64,000 bases of DNA, taken from NCBI RefSeq assembly GCF_010993735.1, contig NZ_WQNI01000007.1, positions 126,501-190,500 of the forward strand, in the 5' to 3' direction. Below, in pieces: positions 32,928 to 40,536 of the stretch. The notes beneath the pieces were generated by a model. It worked only from the letters and a program-made list of their open reading frames with translations. It did no database searches and was not told where the DNA came from. The DNA is from Chelativorans alearensis (GTDB lineage Bacteria > Pseudomonadota > Alphaproteobacteria > Rhizobiales > Rhizobiaceae). Position numbers and translations under genes: made by a program. Each line of letters begins with the position of its first letter. Within the stretch, counting starts at the first letter, position 1.

Positions 32928-33778
32928 TGGCCGTCCTGCGAGACCGTTTTCTAACAAACGCCTGGCGCTGGTTCGTCTATGGCGCGATGGCGTTCTTCGT
33001 CGTCAACGTGTTCCTGATCATCGCCTCGGTGGTGGTAAGCTCCCTCGGCACGAGCTGGTTCACCGGCTGGCTGCCGGAAGGCTATACGGCCAAATGGTAC
33101 GGCGCGGCGTGGAAGGAATTCCAGCTCTACTACGTTCTCATCGCCACGGTGCAGATCACGCTCGCCGTGGTTGCCATCTCGCTGATGCTCGGCGTGCCGG
33201 CAGCCTATGTGCTGGCGCGTATTGACTTCCGCGGCAAGCGCCTCGTGCTGCTCACTTTCCTCGTGCCCCTCCTCGTCCCGCCGATCACCTACGGTATTCC
33301 CATGGCGACCGTGCTCTATCAAGCGGGTCTGGGCGGCACGATCTGGGGCGTGATTCTCGCCAATCTGGTGCCCAGCGTCCCGTTCGTCGTCCTGGTGATG
33401 ACGCCATTTATCGAGCAGATCGATCCAAGACTCGAGTCGGCCGCCCGTGTATTCGGCGCCTCGGCCTTCACCACCTTCCTGCGCATCCTGGTGCCACTCC
33501 TGACGCCGGGCATCCTGGCTGCCGGCATACTGGTCCTGATCCGGACCATCTCGATGTTCGAGCTTACCTTCCTGACGGCAGGGCCGGACAGCCAGACGCT
33601 TATCGTGGCACTCTACTACTCGGTCTTCGCCGCCGGCGTGCGCGCGCAGCAGTCCATCGATGCCATGGCCGTAATGTATATGGTCACGACAATGACCGGC
33701 CTCCTGATCGCCTTGCGTTTCGTGGACCCCTCGCAGCTTGTGGGCCGCGTGGACAGCAAGAAGGCGAGTGCGACATGA
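32924..33778 (+). CDS. ABC transporter permease (PotC-like)
   Basis: 284 residues with AGGAGG six bases ahead of ATG 32924. Membrane segments and an EAA loop (ESAARVFGASAFTTFLRILVPLLTPG) mark it as the second inner-membrane subunit. Overlaps the preceding and following genes by 4 bases each, so the transporter and the enolase-superfamily enzyme are translated as one coupled unit. Confidence 0.9.
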   Translation: MMAVLRDRFLTNAWRWFVYGAMAFFVVNVFLIIASVVVSSLGTSWFTGWLPEGYTAKWYGAAWKEFQLYYVLIATVQITLAVVAISLMLGVPAAYVLARIDFRGKRLVLLTFLVPLLVPPITYGIPMATVLYQAGLGGTIWGVILANLVPSVPFVVLVMTPFIEQIDPRLESAARVFGASAFTTFLRILVPLLTPGILAAGILVLIRTISMFELTFLTAGPDSQTLIVALYYSVFAAGVRAQQSIDAMAVMYMVTTMTGLLIALRFVDPSQLVGRVDSKKASAT

Positions 33779-34869
33779 CGGCCCCGGTGCGCTCCGTCGA
33801 TACCATCAGGCTCTCCATTCCGTTCGAGGACGGGGGTAGGGGCGAGGGCATCACACCCTCCCGCTGGCACCGGTTCGACATGGTGCTCGTCCGTATCGAG
33901 GATGCGGACGGTATGGTCGGCTGGGGCGAAGCGTTCGGCTATTTCTGTTCGACCGCCGTGGCTGCGGCCGTCGATGAACTGATTGCGCCGCAGGTAACCG
34001 GCAGGGTCATCGAAGACATTCCGGCCTGGAACCTCGCCACCCAGAAGGCGATCCACCTGTTCGGTCGCTACGGCATCGGCATTTTCGCTCTGTCGGGCGT
34101 CGATATTGCCCTTTGGGATCTTCAGGCCAAGCGGGAGGGCAAGAGCCTTGCCGAAGCGCTGGGCGGGCGGTCGCGCGCATCCGTTCCCGCCTATGCTAGT
34201 CTTGTACGCTATGGCGACCCGGAACTTGTGGCGCGCTATGCCGCCGAAGCCGTGATGCAGGGTTTCGGCCATGTGAAACTGCATGAAATCGCCGCGCAAC
34301 CCATCGCTGCTGCCAGGCCGGTCATGGGTAATGCCGGTCTCATGGTCGACGTCAACTGCAATTGGAGTGTTGACGAGGCACAGGCCATGCTGCCCCTGCT
34401 CAGGCAGCATGAGGTCTTGTGGCTGGAGGAACCCGTGTTCCCACCGGAAGACTATGCTTCTCTCGCCGAACTGGAACGGCAGGGGATCGCCGTCGGTGCC
34501 GGCGAAAACGCCTGCACACAATTCGAGTTCCGGCGCATCGTCGATGCGATCGCCTATCCGCAGCCCAGCGTTACGAAGGTTGGCGGCATATCCGTATTCC
34601 GCGAAATCGCCGCTGATGCAGCCGCCTCCGGAAAGACGATCATGCCGCACTCTCCCTATTTCGGGCCGGGCTACTTCGCCACATTGGGATTGTTCTCCCT
34701 GCTTCCGGAAGAAAGCCTGTTTGAGTTCCTCTATGTCCATCCGAAAGCATGGGCGGGGCGCTCTACGCCCATGCCGGATGGTGGCCGCGTACCCGTTCCC
34801 GCCGGCCCCGGCCTCGGTTTCGAGCCCGACGCGGACGTGCTCGCCCGATACGCAACCGGCGGACGATGA
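33775..34869 (+). CDS. Enolase-superfamily enzyme, possible lactone cycloisomerase or sugar-acid dehydratase
   Basis: 364 residues. Barrel landmarks in order: FGHVKLHE (K-x-H motif at strand 2), LMVDVNCNW (Asp metal ligand), LWLEEPVFPPED (Glu), VGAGENAC (Glu), TKVGGIS, and MPHSPYFGPG with a general-base His. Uronate dehydrogenase and an aldose-epimerase-like gene follow in the same operon. In known uronate pathways the dehydrogenase makes an aldarolactone that a member of this superfamily (galactarolactone cycloisomerase) opens. That is an attractive but unproven match here; a dehydratase is the alternative. Confidence 0.83.
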   Translation: MTAPVRSVDTIRLSIPFEDGGRGEGITPSRWHRFDMVLVRIEDADGMVGWGEAFGYFCSTAVAAAVDELIAPQVTGRVIEDIPAWNLATQKAIHLFGRYGIGIFALSGVDIALWDLQAKREGKSLAEALGGRSRASVPAYASLVRYGDPELVARYAAEAVMQGFGHVKLHEIAAQPIAAARPVMGNAGLMVDVNCNWSVDEAQAMLPLLRQHEVLWLEEPVFPPEDYASLAELERQGIAVGAGENACTQFEFRRIVDAIAYPQPSVTKVGGISVFREIAADAAASGKTIMPHSPYFGPGYFATLGLFSLLPEESLFEFLYVHPKAWAGRSTPMPDGGRVPVPAGPGLGFEPDADVLARYATGGR

Positions 34870-34889
34870 TCTCGTCTCCGCCTGCCGGA

Positions 34890-34905
34890 GTCTCGCTATG
34901 TGGGC
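34890..34905. promoter_or_regulatory. Imperfect copy of the IclR palindrome ahead of the regulator gene
   Basis: GTCTCGCTATGTGGGC matches GTCTCAC-N3-GTGAGAC at 12 of 14 arm positions plus the ATG-like spacer, and lies about 50 bases before the regulator start. Possibly an autoregulatory site; the match is weaker than at 29554 and 38359. Confidence 0.35.
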
Positions 34906-34952
34906 CCTTTGCAGGCATGATGCGTTGTCAGGAGAAAGTTGGGGAGGCTGAT

Positions 34953-36638
34953 GTGAGCATCGGCGATCAGAACTGGTCGGGGGATGAGGTAGGCCGCAAA
35001 TCGGTGGCTGGAACCGCGCTCATCGGCAAGGCATGTGACATTCTGGAGATCGTCGGTGCTGCGCCCGGCCGTGTGGATCAGGCGGAACTTTCGCGCCAGA
35101 CCGGTATTCCACGCGCCACGCTTTACCGCATTCTGGCGGCGCTCACCGCACGCGGGATAATCCGGTCGGATCCCGTCACCCAGCGCTATTCGCTCGGCTT
35201 CCGTCTGCTGGAACACGCGCAGAACGTCTGGGGTTCGAGCAATCTGGTTTCTATCGCATCGTCTGAACTGCGGCTCTTGCGCGACATGACGGGCGAAACC
35301 GCCTATCTCGCCGTGCTTCACCATGGCGAGGTGCTGGCGCTGGGGCGTTTCGAGGGCGCGCACTCAAAGCGCTCCTCGGCGCAGTTGGGTGCGCTCAAGC
35401 CGGTCCATTGCACATCCCAGGGCAAGGCCATCCTTGCGCATCTGCGCGACGATCAGGTGGACGGGTTGCTGCGGGAACCGCTCGAACGATATACCGAGCA
35501 CACGACCACCGATCCTGCCGCCCTCAAGGCGCAGCTTCAGATTGTCCGGGCACGCGGGTACGCCATCGATGACGAGGAAATTCTCTACGGCACGCGCTGT
35601 GTCGGCGTCGCGATATTAGACGAAAACGGCCATCCCGTCGCCGCCATCAGCGTTGCTGGTCCTAGTTTCCGCATGCATCATGAGCGAGCGGAGCAACTCG
35701 GCCATGAACTCGTTGCTGCCGCGCGCCGCATCTCGAGCCAGCTTGGCGCCTCGATCCGACCGGCTGCCACGAGCAGGGAGGGCGCCAGGGTCGCATCGCA
35801 ACGTTTCGCTTTTGTCGGTGCATCACCGTTCTGGGATCAGGCGCGGCAGCAACTCGTCTGGATCGACCGGCTCGCACCGGCCATTCACCGGGTCGGCGAA
35901 ACCTCTTCGGACATGTCGCTCGAGCATTTGGGCGGCGAGATCGACTGCGCCTTTCCCTGTGGGGCGGGGCTTGCCGTGACGATGCGTGGGCGCATCATCA
36001 TCCTCGCCGAGGAAGGCGTCATCGCGGAAACGCACATGCCGGATGGCTTCAGGGCAAGCGCCGCCCGAGTCGACCGGGAAAGAAAAGTGTGGCTCGCCGT
36101 GTACAGACAGGACGGCGGCAGCGATGTCGGAATGCTTGGAGAGGGCGGGTCGTTCGAACCCATTTGGGAACTTTCAGGCGAAGTCACAAGCATGGTGTTC
36201 GACACGCAAGGCGAAACGCTTTTTGCGGCGCAGCCCCAACAGGGCGTCATCCATGCCCTGGAATTGGCAAGCAGACGCAAGCGGGTGCTGAACCATTTCC
36301 CCAAGGCTGCCGGCCAACCGGTGGGCCTCGCCATCGACCGCGAAGATCGCCTGTGGGTGGCGGCCAGCGACGGCTGGAGCGTCGTCCGCCTCAATGAAGA
36401 CGGGGACTTCGAGCAGATCCTTTCCATACCCGTGTCCTCGCCGACAGGGATCGCCTTTGGCGGACCGGACATGTCGACGCTTTACGTCACCACCGCCCGC
36501 GCCGGAATGTCGCGCGAGCAGCTTCAGAACGCGCCACAGTCGGGACATCTGCTCGCCATCGACACTTTGCGCCAAGGCTTGCCGGGGCCCATTGCCGATT
36601 TGCCGTTTGCCGCGGTCGTCGTTTCGCCGAGACGGTAG
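34953..36638 (+). CDS. Fusion regulator: IclR DNA-binding and effector domains plus SMP-30/gluconolactonase-like domain
   Basis: 561 residues from GTG 34953, chosen because GGGGAGG lies five bases upstream; ATG 34917 has no site. Residues about 20-75 form the IclR winged helix (VDQAELSRQTGIPRATLYRIL), about 90-262 the IclR effector domain (SSAQLGALKPVHCTSQGKAIL, ILYGTRCVGVAILDENGHPVAAISVAGPS), and about 284-555 an SMP-30/LRE-type six-bladed propeller (SPFWDQARQQLVWIDRLAPAI ... PVGLAIDREDRLWVAASDGW ... SSPTGIAFGGPDMSTLYVTTA). A propeller that binds or opens sugar lactones joined to a repressor suggests direct sensing of an aldonolactone made by the pathway. It probably binds TCTCAC-N3-GTGAGA (inference). 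Confidence 0.88.
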   Translation: MSIGDQNWSGDEVGRKSVAGTALIGKACDILEIVGAAPGRVDQAELSRQTGIPRATLYRILAALTARGIIRSDPVTQRYSLGFRLLEHAQNVWGSSNLVSIASSELRLLRDMTGETAYLAVLHHGEVLALGRFEGAHSKRSSAQLGALKPVHCTSQGKAILAHLRDDQVDGLLREPLERYTEHTTTDPAALKAQLQIVRARGYAIDDEEILYGTRCVGVAILDENGHPVAAISVAGPSFRMHHERAEQLGHELVAAARRISSQLGASIRPAATSREGARVASQRFAFVGASPFWDQARQQLVWIDRLAPAIHRVGETSSDMSLEHLGGEIDCAFPCGAGLAVTMRGRIIILAEEGVIAETHMPDGFRASAARVDRERKVWLAVYRQDGGSDVGMLGEGGSFEPIWELSGEVTSMVFDTQGETLFAAQPQQGVIHALELASRRKRVLNHFPKAAGQPVGLAIDREDRLWVAASDGWSVVRLNEDGDFEQILSIPVSSPTGIAFGGPDMSTLYVTTARAGMSREQLQNAPQSGHLLAIDTLRQGLPGPIADLPFAAVVVSPRR

Positions 36639-36657
36639 ATATTATTGGGAGCAAGAC

Positions 36658-37467
36658 ATGAAGATTTTAATGACAGGCGCGGCCGGCGTGGTCGGCACGG
36701 CCTTGCGGCACGAGCTGAGACAACGCGGATATGCGCTGCGTTTGCTCGACATCCGTGAGCCGGCAATGCTGGACGGTGAAGAGTTCATCCGTGGAAGCAT
36801 CGCCGATGCAGCCGTCGTTGCGGAAGCGGTCTCCGGCGTCAACGGCGTGGTCCATCTTGCCGGCTGCACGACCGATGCGTCGATGCCCGAGCAGATCGAA
36901 GGCAACATCGTAGGTGCGACCAATGTCTTCGAGGCCGCCCGTCTCTCCGGCGTAGAACGGGTCGTCTTTGCGAGCTCTCATCATGTGGTCGGCTATTATC
37001 CGCGCCGGCGGCGCATCGGCACGAACGTTCTTTTGCGCCCTGACAGCCGCTACGGCCTGACAAAGGCGTTCGGAGAGCAATTGGGGGCGCTATATGCTGA
37101 CAAATACGGGCTCAGATGCCTTGCGATCCGCATCGGTTTTGCCAATAACAGGCCGGCGGACCGTCGCCGCCTCGCCGTCTGGATTAGCTGGCGCGATCTT
37201 GCGCAACTGGTCGAGATCGGGCTCAGGCACGAGCAACTGCGCTATGCGGTCGTCTACGGCGTATCAGATAATGAGCGCTCCTTCTTCGACAACAGTACAG
37301 CCTTCGACCTGGGTTATGCGCCACAGGACAATGCCGAGGCATTTGCCGCGGAAATTCTGGCTGGAGTGCCGGCAGAGGACCCCGACGCCGTTGGCAGTCA
37401 TGTGATCGGGGGCCATTTCGCCAATGGCGAATATGACGGTTCCGTTTCGCGGGTCTATGAATGGTGA
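36658..37467 (+). CDS. udh: Uronate dehydrogenase-like NAD-dependent oxidoreductase
   Basis: 269 residues from ATG 36658, about the length of Agrobacterium uronate dehydrogenase (extended SDR). NAD motif TGAAGVVGTA (6-15), the active-site stretch FASSHHVVGYYP (104-115), catalytic Tyr132/Lys136 in SRYGLTKAFGE, and the C-terminal DNAEAF segment all match that enzyme. The family oxidises D-galacturonate or D-glucuronate to the aldarolactone. It lies between the lactone-sensing regulator and the epimerase-like gene. The sequence diverges enough that a related uronate or other aldose could be the substrate. Confidence 0.85.
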   Translation: MKILMTGAAGVVGTALRHELRQRGYALRLLDIREPAMLDGEEFIRGSIADAAVVAEAVSGVNGVVHLAGCTTDASMPEQIEGNIVGATNVFEAARLSGVERVVFASSHHVVGYYPRRRRIGTNVLLRPDSRYGLTKAFGEQLGALYADKYGLRCLAIRIGFANNRPADRRRLAVWISWRDLAQLVEIGLRHEQLRYAVVYGVSDNERSFFDNSTAFDLGYAPQDNAEAFAAEILAGVPAEDPDAVGSHVIGGHFANGEYDGSVSRVYEW

Positions 37468-38339
37468 TGCTGGAGAAACAGCAAACCACCCGGCCGGCAA
37501 TCCGATCAGACATACTGCGAGCGGAATTCGCACCGGAACTGGGCGGGCGGCTGAGCCGGCTTGTGCACTGCGGCGGCACCGACGTCGTTGTCCCATTGCC
37601 CCCAGCGCTGCATGATCCGCTAGTCTGGCCGAAAGCTGGCGCTTACCCGATGTTGCCTTATCACAACCGGATTGCCGAAGGGCGGCTTTACTTTGCCGGT
37701 GAAACTATACCCATCAGACCGCACCCCGACGCCGCGCCGCACAGCCTGCATGGTCCGGCCCATCTGTGCCCCTGGCGCGTTGTCAACGCTTGTGACGCCG
37801 GTCTGGAAATGGCAATCGACTATCCGGCAGACGACGATTGGCCCTGGCCGTTCGAGGGGCGTCAACGCTTCGCCCTGGAAGGCAATCGCATGACGATAAC
37901 CCTTTCAGTGACAAACCGGTCCGACCGGCCGATGCCTGCTGGGCTCGGCTGGCATCCCTATGTGGCGCGCTGTCGCCAAATCGACCACGATGCCGCCCGC
38001 TGGTGGCCGCACGCACCCGATTACCTGCCCACTGGAGAGGTTGTGAGTGGCGACATGCCCAACCCTCTGGAATGTAAGGCGACTGCCTATCTATCCTCAT
38101 GGTCGCACCTGACCGCACGGCTTGCAGGTGGGCTGAGGCTCGATATGCAGACACAGCCGGTTTTCAGTCATCTCGTCGTACATCGCTCGGAGGGTGATTA
38201 TGCCTGCATTGAACCCGTCACACATCTGGCCAACGGTTTCAATCTGGCCGAGCGGGGAATTGTGGGAACCGGCACACGCGTGCTTAGGTCCGGCGAGATG
38301 TTGAGTGGGGATGTAACGCTTGTCGTTGCGCAGGGGTGA
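37461..38339 (+). CDS. Aldose 1-epimerase family protein
   Basis: 292 residues of the galactose-mutarotase fold: RAEFAPELGGRLSRLVHCGG, MLPYHNRIAEGRLYFAGE with the Asn-Arg pair of the sugar site, HSLHGPAHLCPW carrying the catalytic His, GLGWHPYVA with the second His, and the terminal strand region GTGTRVLRSGEML. Starts inside the last codons of the uronate dehydrogenase gene (overlap 7 bases). It would interconvert anomers of the imported uronate or sugar so that the dehydrogenase gets the right one. Confidence 0.86.
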   Translation: MVMLEKQQTTRPAIRSDILRAEFAPELGGRLSRLVHCGGTDVVVPLPPALHDPLVWPKAGAYPMLPYHNRIAEGRLYFAGETIPIRPHPDAAPHSLHGPAHLCPWRVVNACDAGLEMAIDYPADDDWPWPFEGRQRFALEGNRMTITLSVTNRSDRPMPAGLGWHPYVARCRQIDHDAARWWPHAPDYLPTGEVVSGDMPNPLECKATAYLSSWSHLTARLAGGLRLDMQTQPVFSHLVVHRSEGDYACIEPVTHLANGFNLAERGIVGTGTRVLRSGEMLSGDVTLVVAQG

Positions 38340-38358
38340 ACGGCTGAAACCGGTTCGT

Positions 38359-38373
38359 TCTCACCATGTGAGA
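38359..38373. promoter_or_regulatory. Candidate IclR operator, copy 2 (orphan, past the end of the operon)
   Basis: TCTCAC-CAT-GTGAGA, same core as the palindrome at 29554. It begins 20 bases after the epimerase-like stop. No intact gene starts downstream on either strand nearby; the next thing is a recombinase remnant. Between the palindrome and that remnant (38374-38600) I see only the inverted repeat CTTTCGG (38517-38523) / CCGAAAG (38542-38548). Confidence 0.6.
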
Positions 38374-38599
38374 CGTTTCCCGGCGCGTCGGCGCACGGTC
38401 TCTGGGGTCGCCGCGGTGCTGCGCCTATGGTCCGGCCGTCCTGGAAGTCTTTGCATTGCTCTGCGAGAACCGGCACGGACGCTTGCATTTCCCTTGTCGT
38501 AGGGAAGAATAGCGGACTTTCGGATGAGCGCTATGCCGCTACCGAAAGAGCGAACCGTGTTTATGTGAGGTGGTCATGAATTGGATTCGCTCGGCCAAT

Positions 38600-39150
38600 T
38601 CTGTCATAAGGGACAATGGCAAGCAGCGACCTCCGCCTGTGGCGAAACCCGCAACCATCATTACTTGCGGTGATCCCGCCCCACCGGCGGGGTTTTTGCG
38701 TTCCGCCGAAAGCGTAAGGATTCCAGCGAGATCGCCGCGCACGTCGATCTCCACCTTGCCGTCCACCGGCGTCAGCACGATGTCCTCTACCAGCGAACGG
38801 ATCACATCGGCGGCCTCGACGCGCCTCTCCTCGGAATCGGCCTGAAGCGTCTCGTAAAGCTGCTGCACACGGATGCGGTATTGCTGGGCCATCGCCGGAT
38901 GCAGCAGGGGAGGAGGCTCGTCGGCCGTCGCCAGGAAGTCGGTCAGTTCCGCCTTGCGCGCCCTTAGCTTGTCGCCGCGTTCCTTCACATCGTCGACGGA
39001 CAGGCGTCCTTGAGATAGAGGTCCATCAGCTTCTGAACTTCCCGGTCGATCCGGTCTATCTCGGCCTGGGCCGCATTGATGTTCGCTCGGCTCTCCATCC
39101 GCAGGCGGTTCGTCTCTTGCGTATAGGCGTCGCAAAACTCGGCGAAGATA
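38600..39150 (-). pseudogene. Site-specific serine recombinase, decayed C-terminal remnant
   Basis: Minus strand. From 39150 down, one frame reads IFAEFCDAYTQETNRLRMES and RIDREVQKLMDLYLKDA; after a one-base loss near 39006 another frame continues VDDVKERGDKLRARKAELTDFL, LYETLQADSEERRVEAADVI and VLTPVDGKVEIDVRGDLAGI, the long coiled C-terminal domain of large serine recombinases common in rhizobia. The catalytic resolvase domain and zinc ribbon are absent. The single-base frameshift and truncation mean it is dead. It marks an old mobile-element boundary between two catabolic modules. Confidence 0.8.
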
Positions 39151-39211
39151 GCAGCGTGGAGGCGTTGTGCGGGCAGCCGGAGCAGTAGTTGGGCTGCCGC
39201 CGCAGCTCGAA
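39151..39211 (-). pseudogene. 61-base fragment of an indolepyruvate ferredoxin oxidoreductase gene
   Basis: Compared by eye with 59133-59193 (inside the intact oxidoreductase gene), the 61 bases differ at about three positions. Minus-strand translation gives FELRRQPNYCSGCPHNAST, the same as the intact gene. It is joined directly to the recombinase remnant, and similarity does not visibly continue on either side. Confidence 0.75.
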
Positions 39212-39347
39212 GCGCTTCGGGCCTGGTGCGCCGGCCTGCCGAAGCCGACGACGATAGGACCTCGTGACCCCATGGTGTCGGGCCTCCCGAACGGCCGCGG
39301 CGTCCCGGCTCGGCTGGGGGAGTATGCGGCGACCAGAAGCCGCCGCG

Positions 39348-40292
39348 TCAGAGATTTGAGCCGAACTCGTTGGCGATGATCGATCGCAGCCAGCGATTGC
39401 CGGGATCGTGATTGTACCGCTCGTGCCAATGCTGCTTGAGCAGGTATTCGTCCATCTCGATGGGCAGCGCGAACGGTGCGACGCGGTCCATGGCCTCGAA
39501 ATAGTCAGCGATGGCCCAGGGAACCACGGCGATGAGGTCGGAGTGTTCCAGCATCGCTGGCACGCTGAGGAAATGCGACACGGTGAGGCTTACGCGCCGC
39601 CTTAGGCCTTGGCGCAGGAGGTGCGTCTCCAGGAGTTCCTGGCTTCGGCTCGGCGGATTAACCGCTACGTGGAGCGCATTGAGGAATCGTTCGAGGGATA
39701 TGGTCCCGGACTTGACGAGCGGGTGGTCCTTGCGCGCCACCCCGACGAAATGGTGGCGAAACAGGCTCTGAACGAAGTAGCCCGGCTTCTCCAAGTCGGG
39801 GAAGTACCCCAGTGCAAGATCGACGGCTCCCGAGAACAGCGCCTCGTCCAGGTCCTTCGTGTTGATGTTCTGGGAAACCAGGGAACAATTCGGGGCGAGG
39901 GTGACGACGCGGGAAGTGATCTTCGGCAGGAACACCATCTCGCCCACATCGGATAGCGCGATCGTGAAGGTGCGTCCCGCCACCGCAGGGTCGAAGACGT
40001 CGTCCCGCAGGATGGCGGAATCCACAATCTCCGAGATAGTTTCCGCTGCCTGCACGATCTCTGCCCCACGAGGTGTTGCCACCATGCGCTGCGCCGAGCG
40101 GACGAAGACCTGATCCCCCACCGACTGACGAAGCCGTTTCAGCGCGAGGCTCGTCGCCGGCTGGCTCAGCCCGAGCAACTCGGCAGCCAGGGATACGCTA
40201 CCCGCCAGATGAATGGCGCGCGCAACCCTCAGCAGATTGAGGTCGAGATTGTCGGCTAATCTGTCGTGAGATGACCGCCCGCTTTTGCGCAC
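39348..40292 (-). CDS. LysR-family transcriptional regulator
   Basis: 314 residues from GTG 40292 with GGAG 10 bases upstream; a TTG at 40352 would add 20 residues. N-terminal winged helix LDLNLLRVARAIHLAGSVSLAAELLGLSQPATSLALKRLRQ (about 17-57), then the periplasmic-binding-like effector domain, with FTIALSDVGEMVFLPKI and DLALGYFPDL resembling NahR/NagR-type regulators of salicylate and nitroaromatic pathways. It is divergent from the salicylate/gentisate genes and should activate them in response to an aromatic acid (inference). Confidence 0.87.
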   Translation of the reverse strand: MRKSGRSSHDRLADNLDLNLLRVARAIHLAGSVSLAAELLGLSQPATSLALKRLRQSVGDQVFVRSAQRMVATPRGAEIVQAAETISEIVDSAILRDDVFDPAVAGRTFTIALSDVGEMVFLPKITSRVVTLAPNCSLVSQNINTKDLDEALFSGAVDLALGYFPDLEKPGYFVQSLFRHHFVGVARKDHPLVKSGTISLERFLNALHVAVNPPSRSQELLETHLLRQGLRRRVSLTVSHFLSVPAMLEHSDLIAVVPWAIADYFEAMDRVAPFALPIEMDEYLLKQHWHERYNHDPGNRWLRSIIANEFGSNL

Positions 40293-40375
40293 GTCTTTCT
40301 TGCTCCGAAGGTGTGGTGCCTGGCCTCTTGAACACAAATATAAGTTTTGCAAATCAATACTATTGGGTCAATTGG

Positions 40376-40391
40376 ATTGATAAATCTCAAT
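40376..40391. promoter_or_regulatory. Candidate LysR box in the divergent promoter
   Basis: ATTGA-TAAATC-TCAAT, a perfect 5-bp inverted repeat containing the LysR T-N11-A motif, in the AT-rich gap between the LysR gene and the aryl-AMP ligase gene. A second, smaller repeat ATTG-GGT-CAAT lies just before it at 40362. Confidence 0.5.
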
Positions 40392-40536
40392 AGAGGCTAT
40401 TAGGTCGCTCCATCGGATCAATTTACCCGACCCACCGCCGTGTCCGCACCTTCGACGCCGGGCGGCGAAGATGGAACCGGGGCCGGCCCGAGGAGCCGCC
40501 GGATGGGCGGGGCCTCGCCAAGGAGGAGAAAGCGCG

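Noticed and set aside
38539-39429. Taking the full 296-codon minus-strand frame as one intact gene
   Set aside because: Only its C-terminal half matches recombinases; the N-terminal half is out of frame with the recombinase sequence and crosses the oxidoreductase fragment and the LysR end, so it is a chimera of remnants.
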